Notes: generated by a model from the sequence alone, not told the origin. Shown: positions 39,618 to 49,888, counted from the first letter of the stretch. The stretch: 64,000 bases of DNA from JAWXCE01 sp033764775 (GCA_033764775.1 JANRIQ010000027.1:62001-126000); one strand, 5' to 3'. Numbers and translations: made by a program.

Positions 39618-41120
39618 ATGAAAACCGTCGTCACCCGCTTTGCCCCATCGCCGACCGGCTACCTGCACATCGGCGGCGCGCGGACGGCGCTGTTTAACTG
39701 GCTGTACGCCCGCGCGACCGGCGGCAAAATGCTGCTGCGCATCGAGGACACCGACCGCGTGCGCTCCACGGACGCCGCCATCGCCGCGATCATCGACGGC
39801 CTCAAGTGGCTGGAGCTCGATTGGGACGGCGAGACCGTGTTCCAGTTCGCCCGCGCCGCCCGTCATGCCGAGGCCGCGTACGAGATGCTGGAGCGTGGCG
39901 CCGCATTCCGCTGCTATGTGACGGCGGAGGAGCTGGAGGCGCGGCGGTCGCAGGCCGAGGCGGCGAAACAGGCGCTCGCCGCCGCGCGAGAGGCGAAGGC
40001 CCCCGGCGCCGACATCGCGCGCCTTGAGGCGGACATGCGGGAGAAAACCGCGCCGTTTCGCTCGCCCTACCGCGACGGCGGCAAGCCGCCCGCGCCCGAC
40101 GCGCCGTTCGTGGTGCGGCTGAAGGCGCCGCGCGATGGGGCGACCGTGATCGATGACAAGGTTCAGGGGCCGGTCACGTTCCAGCATAAGGACATGGACG
40201 ATATGGTGCTGCTGCGCTCGGACGGCACCCCGACCTACATGCTCGCGGTGGTGGTTGACGACCACGACATGGGGGTGACCCACATCATTCGCGGCGACGA
40301 CCACCTCACGAACGCGGGCCGTCAGACCCTGATCTACGACGCGCTCGGTTGGACCGCGCCCGCATTCGCGCATTTGCCGCTCATCCACGGGCCGGACGGC
40401 GCCAAGCTGTCGAAACGCCACGGGGCGCTGGGCGTCGAGGCCTACCGCGCGATGGGCTTTCTTCCACCTGCAATGCGCAACTATCTCGCGCGCCTTGGCT
40501 GGGCGCACGGCGACGACGAGATCATGTCCACGGAGCAGATGACCGCGTGGTTCGGGTTCGAGGGCATGGGCCGCTCTCCCGCCCGGCTCGACCTCGCCAA
40601 GCTGGAAAATCTGAACGGCCATTACATCCGCAACACGCCCGACGACGAACTGGCCCGCCAGTTGATCGCCGCCCTGCCCCATCTGCCTGGCGGCGACGCG
40701 CTGGCGGCGAAAATCGACGAGCCGGCGGCGACCCTGCTCGCGCGCGCCATGCCCGGTCTCAAGGAGCGCGCCAAGACGCTCATGGAGCTGGCCGACGGCG
40801 CGCATTTCCTGTTCGCCAAGCGACCGCTCGCGCTCGATGATAAGGCGGCGGCGCTCCTCACGCCGGATGCGCGCGCGCATCTGGCCGCGCTCGCAGACCG
40901 TTACGCCCCGCTCAACCCCTGGGACGCGGCGACGGTCGAGGCGGAGACCCGCCGTTATGTGGAGGCCGCCGGCTTGAAGCTTGGGGCCGTCGCCCAGCCT
41001 TTGCGCGCGGCGCTCACCGGCCGCACGACTTCGCCCGGCGTTTTTGACGTGCTTGCCGTTCTGGGGCGCGACGAGGCCGTCGCCCGCATCCGGGATCAGG
41101 CCGCGCTCGCGAGCGCGTGA
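39618..41120 (+). CDS. gltX: Glutamyl-tRNA synthetase
   Basis: 500 residues. Class I synthetase: RFAPSPTGYLHIGGARTALFNW contains the HIGH-type motif and GAKLSKRHGALG the KMSKS-type loop; LRIEDTDRVRSTDAAI and DDHDMGVTHIIRGDDHLTN are typical. A lysine/alanine-rich insert (about 100-150) is normal for alphaproteobacterial forms. Alphaproteobacteria often use GluRS to mischarge tRNA-Gln as well; that cannot be decided here. Confidence 0.96.
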   Translation: MKTVVTRFAPSPTGYLHIGGARTALFNWLYARATGGKMLLRIEDTDRVRSTDAAIAAIIDGLKWLELDWDGETVFQFARAARHAEAAYEMLERGAAFRCYVTAEELEARRSQAEAAKQALAAAREAKAPGADIARLEADMREKTAPFRSPYRDGGKPPAPDAPFVVRLKAPRDGATVIDDKVQGPVTFQHKDMDDMVLLRSDGTPTYMLAVVVDDHDMGVTHIIRGDDHLTNAGRQTLIYDALGWTAPAFAHLPLIHGPDGAKLSKRHGALGVEAYRAMGFLPPAMRNYLARLGWAHGDDEIMSTEQMTAWFGFEGMGRSPARLDLAKLENLNGHYIRNTPDDELARQLIAALPHLPGGDALAAKIDEPAATLLARAMPGLKERAKTLMELADGAHFLFAKRPLALDDKAAALLTPDARAHLAALADRYAPLNPWDAATVEAETRRYVEAAGLKLGAVAQPLRAALTGRTTSPGVFDVLAVLGRDEAVARIRDQAALASA

Positions 41121-41295
41121 CCGCCGCGTTGAAGCCCCCCCGCAGCCTGGCGACGGCCGCCGCTTACAGCGCCGAAAGTTTAAGCTGGCCATGTCATGCG
41201 GCGCTGCAAAATTGCGTTTACGCGGCGCACAATCAGAGTAACATGCCCGGTAACGACGCACATGATCGCTGCAACCGTGGCGAACGGAGACCATC

Positions 41296-42600
41296 ATGAC
41301 GAGCAACGGCGAGCAGAAATCTCCCTCCACCTTCCATCTGAACGGCAAGTCGTTCGAGTTCCCTGTGTATTCAGGCTCGATCGGGCCGGACGTGGTGGAC
41401 ATCTCCAAGCTCTATGCGCAGACGGGCGCCTTCACCTACGATCCGGGCTTCACCTCGACGGCAAGTTGCAAATCGGCGATCACCTTCATCGACGGCGACG
41501 AGGGCGTGCTGCTCTATCGCGGCTACCCGATCGACCAGTTGGCCGAGCAGGGCGATTTCCTGGAGGCGTGCCACCTGCTGCTCTACGGCGACCTGCCGAA
41601 CCGCCATCAATATCTCGATTTCCGCAACCGGGTCGTCTATCACACCATGCTGCACGAGCAGATGAGCCGGTTCTACACCGGCTTCCGACGCGACGCGCAC
41701 CCCATGGCGGTGATGGTCGGCGTGGTCGGCGCGCTCTCCGCCTTCTACCACGACAGCCTTGACATCACCGACCCTGTGCAGCGCGACATCGCCGCCATCC
41801 GCATGATCGCCAAGATGCCGACCATCGCCGCGATGGCCTACAAATACTCGGTCGGCCAGCCGTTCATCTATCCGCGCAATGACTTGGACTACGCGTCGAA
41901 CTTCCTTTACATGACCTTCGCGGTGCCGTGCGAGGAGTATAAGGTCAACCCCGTGCTGTCGCGCGCGATGGATCGCATTTTCGTGCTGCACGCCGATCAC
42001 GAGCAGAACGCGTCCACATCGACGGTGCGGCTGGCAGGGTCCTCCGGCGCGAACCCATTCGCGTGCATCGCGGCGGGCATCGCCTGCCTATGGGGCCCGG
42101 CGCACGGCGGCGCCAACGAGGCGGCGCTCAAAATGCTCATGGAGATCGGCACCGTCGACCGCATCCCGGAGTACATCGCCAAGGCGAAGGACAAGAACAG
42201 CGCCTTCCGCCTCTCAGGTTTCGGCCACCGAGTTTATAAGAATTACGACCCGCGCGCCAAGGTGATGCAGCAGACCTGCAAGGAGGTGTTGGAGATCACC
42301 GGCACCAAGAACGATCCGCTGCTGCAGGTCGCGATGGAGCTGGAGCGCATCGCATTGCAAGACGACTATTTCGTTGAGAAAAAGCTCTATCCGAATATCG
42401 ACTTCTACTCCGGCATAACGCTGAAGGCGCTGGGCTTCCCCACCTCCATGTTCACCGTGCTGTTCGCCATCGCGCGCACGGTCGGCTGGATCGCGCAATG
42501 GAAGGAAATGATCGTCGATCCCGATCAGCGTATTGGCCGCCCGCGGCAATTGTATGTCGGGCCGGGCAAGCGCGATTACGTGCCGCTCGAAGCGCGCTAG
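41296..42600 (+). CDS. gltA: Citrate synthase
   Basis: 434 residues, type I (Gram-negative hexameric type). Family sequence: DGDEGVLLYRGYPIDQLAEQ, LHADHEQNASTSTVRLAGSSGANPFA (catalytic His), SGFGHRVYKNYDPRAK (second His) and PNIDFYSGI (catalytic Asp). Condenses acetyl-CoA and oxaloacetate. It follows gltX after 175 bases, enough for its own promoter, though I could not place one clearly. Confidence 0.96.
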   Translation: MTSNGEQKSPSTFHLNGKSFEFPVYSGSIGPDVVDISKLYAQTGAFTYDPGFTSTASCKSAITFIDGDEGVLLYRGYPIDQLAEQGDFLEACHLLLYGDLPNRHQYLDFRNRVVYHTMLHEQMSRFYTGFRRDAHPMAVMVGVVGALSAFYHDSLDITDPVQRDIAAIRMIAKMPTIAAMAYKYSVGQPFIYPRNDLDYASNFLYMTFAVPCEEYKVNPVLSRAMDRIFVLHADHEQNASTSTVRLAGSSGANPFACIAAGIACLWGPAHGGANEAALKMLMEIGTVDRIPEYIAKAKDKNSAFRLSGFGHRVYKNYDPRAKVMQQTCKEVLEITGTKNDPLLQVAMELERIALQDDYFVEKKLYPNIDFYSGITLKALGFPTSMFTVLFAIARTVGWIAQWKEMIVDPDQRIGRPRQLYVGPGKRDYVPLEAR

Positions 42601-42682
42601 AGCGGCTTATCCTCGGCGACAATTCGGCGCTGAATCCATATGGCTGTTAGCTAGAAACGCTAGGGCCGACCGCCGGTTCGTC

Positions 42683-43900
42683 TCAGGACGCCTTGCGCAG
42701 GGGTTGACGCGAGGGCGCAAGCGGCAGCGCGGGCGAGCCGAGAGCGCCGAGCGCAATCTCCGCCGCTTTGTCCGACGGCGCACCGTCCTCCAACAGCATC
42801 TTGGAGCGTATCCGCCCGAGCGCAGCCAACTGGCGGCGACGCTCCGGCGTGTCGCTGAGGAGCGGCGCGAGCGCGGCGGCGAGTTTTTCCGGCTCGCAAT
42901 CCTGCTGCAGCAGCTCCGGGAACGCGTTTTCGCCTAGAACGAGATTGGCGAGCACGACGGAGGAGGCCTTCACCAGAAATCTCAACTGCGCGGTGAGCGG
43001 GCCAACCCGGTAGGCGACGACCATCGGCGCGCCCGACATGGCCAGCTCCAGCGTCACCGTGCCGGAGGCCGCAAGCGCCGCGTCGGCCAGACGGAACGCG
43101 CGGAACTTGTCTTCGTCGCCGTGCACCAGATGCGGGCGGATCGGCCAATCGGCGAGCTGCGCCTCCACCAGCGGGCGCACGCTGGCGACGACGGGCAGAA
43201 CCGCCTCGATCGGCCCGCGCCGCTCGGCGATCAACTGCAAGGCGCGCCCGAACGGCGCCATGAGATTGCGCACCTCGTTCGGTCGGCTGCCGGGCAGGAC
43301 GCAAACCACCGGCCGACCTGGGGTGAGGTTCAGCTTGCTCCGCAGCACGCGCGGGTCGAGGCCGTCGATCCACGGCTGCCGCTCGATCATAGGGTGGCCG
43401 ACATAGGAACAGGCCGGGCCGCCGAGGCGCTGATGCTCCGCCGGCTCGAACGGGAGAAGCGCCATCAGGTGATCCACATAGGGTTTCATCTTGCGGGCGC
43501 GGCCAGGGCGCCACGCCCAAACGGTTGGGCTGACATAGCCGACAATCGGCACGTCCGGCAGCACGCGGCGGATGCGCTTGGCGATGGGATGCGTGAATTC
43601 GGGGCTGTCAATGATGACGACGAGGTCCGGGCTGGACTGCAGGCCTGCGTCGACGGTCTGATACACGCGCCGCACGAGCTTCGGCAGACGCGCCAGGATC
43701 GCGGCGGGACCCATCACGGCGACGTCCGTCATGGGGAAAATCGACCTGAGGCCCTCGGACTCCATGTGCTCGCCGCCGACTCCGGCGAAGATGAGCGGCG
43801 TCTGCGACCGCGACCGCATCGCCTGCATCAGTTTCCCGCCCAGAATATCGCCGGAATGCTCGCCCGCGACGATGAACACGCGACGTGACCGCTGCTTCAT
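42683..43900 (-). CDS. lpxB: Lipid-A-disaccharide synthase
   Basis: 405 residues, GT19 glycosyltransferase joining UDP-diacylglucosamine and lipid X. FIVAGEHSGDILGGKLMQAM at the N terminus, YVSPTVWAWRPGRARKMKPYVDHLMALLPFEP in the middle, and CVLPGSRPNEVRNLMAPFGRAL are diagnostic. Last gene of the lpx run and convergent with gltA. Confidence 0.95.
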   Translation of the reverse strand: MKQRSRRVFIVAGEHSGDILGGKLMQAMRSRSQTPLIFAGVGGEHMESEGLRSIFPMTDVAVMGPAAILARLPKLVRRVYQTVDAGLQSSPDLVVIIDSPEFTHPIAKRIRRVLPDVPIVGYVSPTVWAWRPGRARKMKPYVDHLMALLPFEPAEHQRLGGPACSYVGHPMIERQPWIDGLDPRVLRSKLNLTPGRPVVCVLPGSRPNEVRNLMAPFGRALQLIAERRGPIEAVLPVVASVRPLVEAQLADWPIRPHLVHGDEDKFRAFRLADAALAASGTVTLELAMSGAPMVVAYRVGPLTAQLRFLVKASSVVLANLVLGENAFPELLQQDCEPEKLAAALAPLLSDTPERRRQLAALGRIRSKMLLEDGAPSDKAAEIALGALGSPALPLAPSRQPLRKAS

Positions 43901-43998
43901 TACAACCCCCGTCTTTCCGGAACGGCGGATGTTTGATTTTTATTCTTGCGCCGTCTTAATGCGAGCCAACACTAGCCGAACGACGACGATTTGTCCGA

Positions 43999-44889
43999 TC
44001 ACGCTTCATGTCGGTTTTTTTCAGGCTCGTCCTCGGCGTCGTCGACGCCCACGATGAACAAGCCCAAGGCTTCGGCCGTCTCGATCATGGTCTGGGGGCT
44101 GACGACGATGACCCGCCCCGCGGCCACCGCCACGCCGCGCAGCCCCGCCGCGGCCGCCAGCTCCATCGTGTTCGGCCCGATCGCGGGCATATCGACGCGC
44201 AGTTCCTGGCCTGGCTTCGGACGCTTCACGAGCACGCCGCTCGCCGATTTCAGACCCCATTGATGAAGCTTGGCGCAGCGGCGCAGCATCTCGTCGGTGC
44301 CTTCCGCCGCCTCAACCGCCAGCACATAGCCGCGCGAGACGGCAGCCGCCTGGCCGACATCGAGGGCCCCGAGAGCGCGCACCACCTTCAGCCCAAGCGC
44401 GATGTCCAAGAGATCGTCGGCGTTGGGACGGCGCTGACCGAGCGGGCCAAGCGGGGCGAGCAGATGCGGGGCGATGTCGTGGGCGCCGACCACGCGATAA
44501 CCTTTGGCCTCGAACAGCCTGACCACGCGCGAGAGCACGCTGTCGTCGCCGCCGCGCATCAGCTTCAAGATGGCGGGAAGGTTGGTGATGAGGCCCATGT
44601 CGGGCCGGATGTCGGTGAAGCGCGGCCGTTTGAGGCTGCCGACCAGCACCACGTCGCGGCAACCGTTGCGCGACAAAGCGTTGAAGATCTTGCCCACCTC
44701 GCCCCAGCGCATGAGCGTGTGCGGATAAGCGCGCAATCCCGGGTCGGAGGCGCCCCGAAAAGCGACCACATGCAACTTGCGCCCAGCCTTGTGAGCCGCC
44801 TCCGCGACGGCGAGAGGCAAAGAGCCGGCCCCGGCGATGACCCCGAGCGGCTCGGGCGAAGACGGGGCCTTCGGCGTCGGGCTCAGCAT
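43999..44889 (-). CDS. lpxI: UDP-2,3-diacylglucosamine pyrophosphatase LpxI
   Basis: 296 residues. Makes lipid X in most alphaproteobacteria, which lack LpxH. GVIAGAGSLPLAVAEAAHKAG at the N terminus, RWGEVGKIFNALSRNGCRDVVLVGSLKRP, and in the C-terminal half RGYVLAVEAAEGTDEMLRRC and DMPAIGPNTMELAAAAGLRG all match LpxI. ATG 44889 lies 1 base after the lpxA stop, so the two are coupled. Confidence 0.94.
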   Translation of the reverse strand: MLSPTPKAPSSPEPLGVIAGAGSLPLAVAEAAHKAGRKLHVVAFRGASDPGLRAYPHTLMRWGEVGKIFNALSRNGCRDVVLVGSLKRPRFTDIRPDMGLITNLPAILKLMRGGDDSVLSRVVRLFEAKGYRVVGAHDIAPHLLAPLGPLGQRRPNADDLLDIALGLKVVRALGALDVGQAAAVSRGYVLAVEAAEGTDEMLRRCAKLHQWGLKSASGVLVKRPKPGQELRVDMPAIGPNTMELAAAAGLRGVAVAAGRVIVVSPQTMIETAEALGLFIVGVDDAEDEPEKNRHEA

Positions 44890-44890
44890 G

Positions 44891-45694
44891 TCAGGCGCCG
44901 TTCGTCCTGGGCACGCACAGCGCCCGATCGGATTGCGCCTTGATGAACGCGACGATGCGCTGGACGCCCGCATCGCCGGCGAACATCGTCTCCACATCGG
45001 CGAGGCGCTCCATCAGCGTGCCCTCGGATGAAAACAGCAGGCGATACGCCTTGCGCAGAGCATGGATCTGCTCGCGGTCGAAGCCGTGGCGCTTCAAGCC
45101 CACGATGTTGAGGCCGGCGAGCGCCGCCCGGTTGCCGAGCACGATGCCGAACGGGATGACGTCGTTCTCGACGCCCGACATGCCGCCGACAAAGGCGTAA
45201 GCGCCAACGCGCACCCATTGATGCACCGCGGACAGCCCGCCGAGGCTCGCATAGTCCTCCACCACGCAGTGGCCGCCAAGCGTCGCATTGTTGACAAGCA
45301 ACACGTGGTCGCCGATGCGGCAATCATGGGCCACGTGCGAACCGGCCAGAAACAGCCCGTTCGCCCCGATTTGGGTGACGAGGCCGCCGCCTTCGGTGCC
45401 GCCGTTCATGGTCACGTGCTCGCGGATGACGTTGCGCGGGCCGATGATGAGCTGGCTCGCCTCACCGCGGTATTTTCTGTCCTGAGGGGCCGCGCCGAGC
45501 GAGGCGAACGGGAATATCTCCGTGCCCTCGCCGACCGTGGTGCGGCCGGTGATGACCACATGCGAGTGCACGCGGACATTGTCGCCGAGCGTCACATGAG
45601 GGCCGACCACGGCGAACGAGCCAACCTCGACGCCGGCGCCGAGTTGCGCCTTCGGATCGACCGCGGCGGCCGGGTGAATCTGTGTGCTGGTCAT
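44891..45694 (-). CDS. lpxA: UDP-N-acetylglucosamine O-acyltransferase
   Basis: 267 residues. First step of lipid A synthesis. Left-handed beta-helix hexapeptide repeats run through residues about 10-190 (GAGVEVGSFAVVGPHVTLGDNVR), with the catalytic His region GSHVAHDCRIGDHVLLVNNATLGGH and the C-terminal helical domain (LRKAYRLLFSSEGTLMERLADVE). ATG 45694 is used; the upstream frame is shadow sequence. Confidence 0.95.
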   Translation of the reverse strand: MTSTQIHPAAAVDPKAQLGAGVEVGSFAVVGPHVTLGDNVRVHSHVVITGRTTVGEGTEIFPFASLGAAPQDRKYRGEASQLIIGPRNVIREHVTMNGGTEGGGLVTQIGANGLFLAGSHVAHDCRIGDHVLLVNNATLGGHCVVEDYASLGGLSAVHQWVRVGAYAFVGGMSGVENDVIPFGIVLGNRAALAGLNIVGLKRHGFDREQIHALRKAYRLLFSSEGTLMERLADVETMFAGDAGVQRIVAFIKAQSDRALCVPRTNGA

Positions 45695-45717
45695 GATCGG
45701 TTCCGGTTGCGCGGCGC

Positions 45718-46218
45718 TCAGTCCTCGGCGGGGGCGGCGGCCCCGGCGGCCCGCGGGTCGATGATCATGGCGCTCACCTCGGCCTCCGCGACGATCTGGC
45801 CGGCGACGCGCACAACGCCGTCGAAGCGCCACACCCGGCCGCGATTGCGCCGCTTCGTGACGTGATAATGCAGCGTGTCGCCGGGCACGACGGGACGCCG
45901 AAAGCGGGCGCGGTCGATGGTCATGAAGTACACGAGCTGCGGCTCATAGTCCGCGCCCAGGTTGCTGACACACAGCGCGCCAGCCGTCTGCGCGATCCCC
46001 TCGATCAGCAAGACGCCCGGCATGACGGGGAAGTTTGGGAAGTGGCCTTGGAAATGCGGCTCGTTGATCGTCACGTTCTTGATGCCGATCGCGGAGTTGT
46101 CGCCGTCCATGTCGATGATCTTGTCGACCATGAGAAAAGGATACCGATGCGGCAGAAGCTTCATGATCTGCGCTATATCGGCCGTTTTCAGTTCCTTTTT
46201 CGCCTCTCCGCCGTCCAC
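45718..46218 (-). CDS. fabZ: 3-hydroxyacyl-ACP dehydratase
   Basis: 166 residues. Hotdog-fold enzyme that dehydrates 3-hydroxyacyl-ACP in fatty acid elongation and shares its substrate pool with LpxA/LpxD. IMKLLPHRYPFLMVDKI, then NEPHFQGHFPNFPVMPGVLLIEGIAQ (catalytic His and Glu) are diagnostic. A short Ala-rich tail follows. Confidence 0.95.
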   Translation of the reverse strand: MDGGEAKKELKTADIAQIMKLLPHRYPFLMVDKIIDMDGDNSAIGIKNVTINEPHFQGHFPNFPVMPGVLLIEGIAQTAGALCVSNLGADYEPQLVYFMTIDRARFRRPVVPGDTLHYHVTKRRNRGRVWRFDGVVRVAGQIVAEAEVSAMIIDPRAAGAAAPAED

Positions 46219-46239
46219 TCTTCGTCTCCCATGCTCGTC

Positions 46240-47409
46240 TCAGGCGCCCGCCGCGTCATCAACAGGATTCAAATCGCCGTCGGGGTCAAGCGCTTTCTTG
46301 CGCTGGGCGAGGCGCTTCAACAGCGCGACTTCCCGGGCCCAAGACTTCAGCGGTTGCGCGGGCGTGCCGCCCCAGCGAGCGCCCTGCGGCACGTTGCTGG
46401 AGATGCCGCTTTGCGCGGCGATCTGGGCGCCGGCGCCGATGCGAGCATGGCCGATGATGGCGCTCTGGCCGCCCATGACCACAAAGTCCTCGAGCACCGT
46501 GCTGCCGGCGATGCCCACCTGCGCGACGATTACGCAATGGCGACCGATGACGACGTTATGGGCGATCTGCACGAGATTGTCGATCTTCGTTCCCTCGCCG
46601 ATGACCGTGTCCTTGAGGGCCCCTCGATCGATGGCGGTGTTGGCGCCGATCTCGACCTTATCTTGAATGATGACGCGGCCGATCTGCGGCACCTTGAAGT
46701 GACCGCCAGGGCCCATGGCGAAGCCGAAGCCGTCCTGTCCGATCGCGGCGCCAGCGTGGATGATGACGCCGTTGCCGATGAGCGCGTGGGTGACGACCGC
46801 GCGCGGGCCGATATAGCAATCGCGGCCGATGTGGCACCGATAGCCGACGACAGCTCCGGCGGCGACGCGTGTGCCCGCGCCGATCCGCGCCTCGGGGCCA
46901 ATGACCGCGCCGGGTTCGACCGAAACACCGTCCTCAAGGCGCGCGGACCAATGCACGGCGCCTTCAATGTGCGAGCCCTGAGACGGCGCTGGGTCGCGAT
47001 CTATGGGAGCGGACTGCGTCTCGGGGGCGGAGGCTGCTGAGCTAGAAGGGGGCTCCGCGCCTTGTACCGGACCATCATAAGCCCTGGGCCGGCCGGCATC
47101 GGGATAAAGCAGCCAGAGCGCTTTGGCGAACGCCCGGTAAGGGTCTTTCGTCACCAACAGCGAAAGCCCGGCGGGCGCCTTCGCCATGTGCTTGGGATGC
47201 GTGAAGCACGCAGCGGCTCGGGTTAGCGCAAACTGTTGCGCATACCTCGCGTTGTCGAAAAAGCTCAGATGGCCTAGCCCGGCGTCCGACAGCGGTTTTG
47301 CGTCATAAACCTGGACATTAGCGTCGCCAACGCACTCACTTCCCGTTTCTTGGGCGAGCTGTCCCGTTGTAAAGGGGCCGCCGCGCGCGAAAAAGCCGGG
47401 ATGCTCCAT
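46240..47409 (-). CDS. lpxD: UDP-3-O-acylglucosamine N-acyltransferase
   Basis: 389 residues. Third lipid A acylation. The N-terminal uridine-binding domain (about 1-110, with LSFFDNARYAQQFALTRAAACF) is followed by an unusually Pro/Ser/Gln-rich linker (QGAEPPSSSAASAPETQSAP, about 120-145) and hexapeptide repeats with the catalytic His region (KIDNLVQIAHNVVIGRHCVI). ATG 47409 (MEHPGFF) is chosen; a TTG at 47442 would add eleven residues. The linker makes it longer than most homologues (about 345). Confidence 0.93.
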   Translation of the reverse strand: MEHPGFFARGGPFTTGQLAQETGSECVGDANVQVYDAKPLSDAGLGHLSFFDNARYAQQFALTRAAACFTHPKHMAKAPAGLSLLVTKDPYRAFAKALWLLYPDAGRPRAYDGPVQGAEPPSSSAASAPETQSAPIDRDPAPSQGSHIEGAVHWSARLEDGVSVEPGAVIGPEARIGAGTRVAAGAVVGYRCHIGRDCYIGPRAVVTHALIGNGVIIHAGAAIGQDGFGFAMGPGGHFKVPQIGRVIIQDKVEIGANTAIDRGALKDTVIGEGTKIDNLVQIAHNVVIGRHCVIVAQVGIAGSTVLEDFVVMGGQSAIIGHARIGAGAQIAAQSGISSNVPQGARWGGTPAQPLKSWAREVALLKRLAQRKKALDPDGDLNPVDDAAGA

Positions 47410-47554
47410 GGGCTGCGACCAATCATTGTCACGGTCTATCAACAGATCGCCGCCTCATCTGCGGCTGAGGCCGCCGGAGTGGGCGAAAGCAAACTGCAAA
47501 ATGCCTCACACCGCGAGGGGCTGGGGCCGCGATAACGCGACCCCGTAACGCGAG

Positions 47555-49888
47555 TTAGAACTTGGTGGAGGCGCCGAAGCGGAACGGCTCCGTTTCGTCA
47601 AACTTCTCTTTGCTAAGCGCGTAGGCGAAGTCTGCGCGCAAGGGGCCGACCGGCGAGTTCCACAGCAGGCTCGCGCCGACAGAAGAGCGGAGGCCAGAGT
47701 TATCTTGTACGCACACCGGATCAGGCCCACCGCACGTATCCTGCACATCGGTGTCGAAAACCGAACCCGCGTCGGCGAACACCGCGCCGCCAAAGCCGAG
47801 TTCGTCGGGAAGGAACGGGATCGGGAAACGAACCTCGACAGTGCCAGCATAGAACGCTTTACCTCCGAGCGCGTCGTTCGTCACATCATCGCGCGGACCT
47901 ATGCCGGCGGTATCGAAGCCGCGGATCGTCTCCCCGCCTTTGTAGAAGGCATCCACGAGACGTACGTCGTCGCCGCCCCAGCCCTCGATGTAACCGGCCG
48001 TGGCGCGGCCGACGAGCGTGACGCCTTTGAACAGCGGATAGTAACCGCGAGCCTCGGCCGTTGAGCGGATAAAGTTCACGTCGCCGCCAACGCCCGCCAA
48101 GTCCTGACCGAAGATCAAATACAAGCCCTTGGTCGGGTTCATCTTGCTGTTACGTGTGTCGTACACCAGCGAATAACCGACAGTCGAGATATGCGCCACG
48201 CCCTCGATGTCCCGCACCGCAAGCGAAGCGTTGTCCTCGAGGTCGTATGTTTCATCACGGGTGAATGTGTAGCTCGTGTTCAGCCAGACATACTCTGCGA
48301 GCGCGAAGCCGATGCGCGGGCCGCCGCCCGTCTTGCGGTTCATGTAGCCCGCTTCGTCGGTGTAATCGAGTTCCTTGTGGAATGCGTCGAAGCCGGCGGA
48401 AATGTTGCGGTCAAGGAAGCGGGGCTCCGTGAAGCTGATGTCGAACTGCGCGCTCTCAAGGCTGCCGGACAGCTTGATCTTCAGGTACTGGCCTTTGCCG
48501 AGCAGGTTGCGCTCGGTGTACGACACCTCGCCGATGATGCCTTCGTTGGACGAGTAGCCCGCGGCAAACGCCAGTTCGCCTGTTGAATTCTCTTCAAGTT
48601 CGATCGTCAGCACAACCCGATCAGGCGCAGAACCGTTCTCGCGGTTCACCTTCACGCTCTTGAAGAAGCCAAGACCGACCAGACGCTGACGGGCTTGATC
48701 GACCATCAAACGGTTGTACGCGTCGCCTTCGGCCAATCGGAATTCGCGACGGATGACATAATCAAGCGTGCGATAGTTGCCGACCACATTGATGCGTTCG
48801 ATGTAAACGCGCGGCCCTTGCTCCACCACATAATTCACGGAGATGAGGCGAGAAACCGGGTCGCGCTCGATGCGCGGACGCACCATGCCAAATGCGTAGC
48901 CCTGGTTGGCGACCGCGATGGTCAGGCGCTCGGTGGTTTTGTCGATCGCCTCAGCGTCGTAGATTTGCCCCTCTTTAATCAGAAGGTCCCCGCGCAAAGA
49001 CGCCGGATCGACAGCCGCCAGAGAGGACTCGATATTGACAGAGCCGAAACGATACAGCTCGCCTTCTTCGACTGTAAAGGTGATGAAGAAGCCCTTGCCG
49101 TCGCGATCGAGATCAGCGTTCGCTGCCACGACGCGCGCATCCGCGTAACCGCTTTTGAGATAGAAGCGCCGCAGCAGCTCACGGTCGAGGTTGAGACGGT
49201 CGGAGTCGAACACGTCGGTGGTGCTGAGGAACTTCCACCAGGCCGATTCGCTGGTCGACACCGCATCGCGAAGCTGCGAGTCCGAGAATGCCTCGTTGCC
49301 GATGAAGTTGATGCTATAAACCTTCGTGTCTGGACCTTCCTTGATCTCGAACACCAAGTTGACCCGGTTATGGTCCAGCTCAATGATTTTCGGCTCGACG
49401 GCAACCGCGTAATAGCCGGAGCGCTGGTATACGTTCAAAATGCGCTGCACATCCGACTGGACGCGCGCGCGAGTGAAAATCTGACGCTCTTTGAGCTGGA
49501 TTTCAGCCAGCAGGACATCGTCCTTGATCTCTTTGTTGCCCTCGAAGGCCACGCGGTTCACGACGGGGCTTTCCACCACCGTCACCACCACCACATTTCC
49601 GGACAAGTTGATCCGCACGTCCTGGAACAGGCCGGTTGCGAACAGCGCCTGGAAGCTCTCTTCCGCCTTGGACGCGTCATAGCGCTCGCCAACGGAGAGC
49701 GTCAGGTAGGTTTTGATCGTCTCCGGCTCCACCCTCTTGTTGCCCACGACGCGGATATCGCGAATCACGCCGCCCTGGGCGTGGGCTTCGGTCGGGCCGA
49801 GAGGCCCAATCGGGGCAATCCCGAGAAGGACTGCGGCGCACAACGCCAAAGCGAGTGTGAAAGTTTTGCCGATTACCAGTCGCAGCAT
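47555..49888 (-). CDS. bamA: Outer membrane protein assembly factor BamA
   Basis: 777 residues. Signal peptide (about 1-38, ending AHA), five POTRA domains (first IRDIRVVGNKRVEPETIKTYL; later YIERINVVGNYRTLDYVIRREF), then a 16-strand barrel with the VRGF-type motif (GGETIRGFDTAGIGPR) and C-terminal Phe (PFRFGASTKF), the outer-membrane sorting signal. It inserts beta-barrel proteins. It lies between rseP and lpxD as in other alphaproteobacteria, without a skp gene between. Confidence 0.96.
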   Translation of the reverse strand: MLRLVIGKTFTLALALCAAVLLGIAPIGPLGPTEAHAQGGVIRDIRVVGNKRVEPETIKTYLTLSVGERYDASKAEESFQALFATGLFQDVRINLSGNVVVVTVVESPVVNRVAFEGNKEIKDDVLLAEIQLKERQIFTRARVQSDVQRILNVYQRSGYYAVAVEPKIIELDHNRVNLVFEIKEGPDTKVYSINFIGNEAFSDSQLRDAVSTSESAWWKFLSTTDVFDSDRLNLDRELLRRFYLKSGYADARVVAANADLDRDGKGFFITFTVEEGELYRFGSVNIESSLAAVDPASLRGDLLIKEGQIYDAEAIDKTTERLTIAVANQGYAFGMVRPRIERDPVSRLISVNYVVEQGPRVYIERINVVGNYRTLDYVIRREFRLAEGDAYNRLMVDQARQRLVGLGFFKSVKVNRENGSAPDRVVLTIELEENSTGELAFAAGYSSNEGIIGEVSYTERNLLGKGQYLKIKLSGSLESAQFDISFTEPRFLDRNISAGFDAFHKELDYTDEAGYMNRKTGGGPRIGFALAEYVWLNTSYTFTRDETYDLEDNASLAVRDIEGVAHISTVGYSLVYDTRNSKMNPTKGLYLIFGQDLAGVGGDVNFIRSTAEARGYYPLFKGVTLVGRATAGYIEGWGGDDVRLVDAFYKGGETIRGFDTAGIGPRDDVTNDALGGKAFYAGTVEVRFPIPFLPDELGFGGAVFADAGSVFDTDVQDTCGGPDPVCVQDNSGLRSSVGASLLWNSPVGPLRADFAYALSKEKFDETEPFRFGASTKF

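Noticed and set aside
39324..41408. 694-residue open frame on the minus strand
   Set aside because: It runs antisense through gltX, whose motifs are unmistakable on the plus strand, and continues into comEC. High GC with G/C-rich third positions produces such long empty frames; the translation is Arg/Gly-rich without motifs.
42598..42660. TAGAGCG after gltA resembling the start of the palindromic element after metY
   Set aside because: Only seven bases are shared and no hairpins follow, so it is not a second copy.
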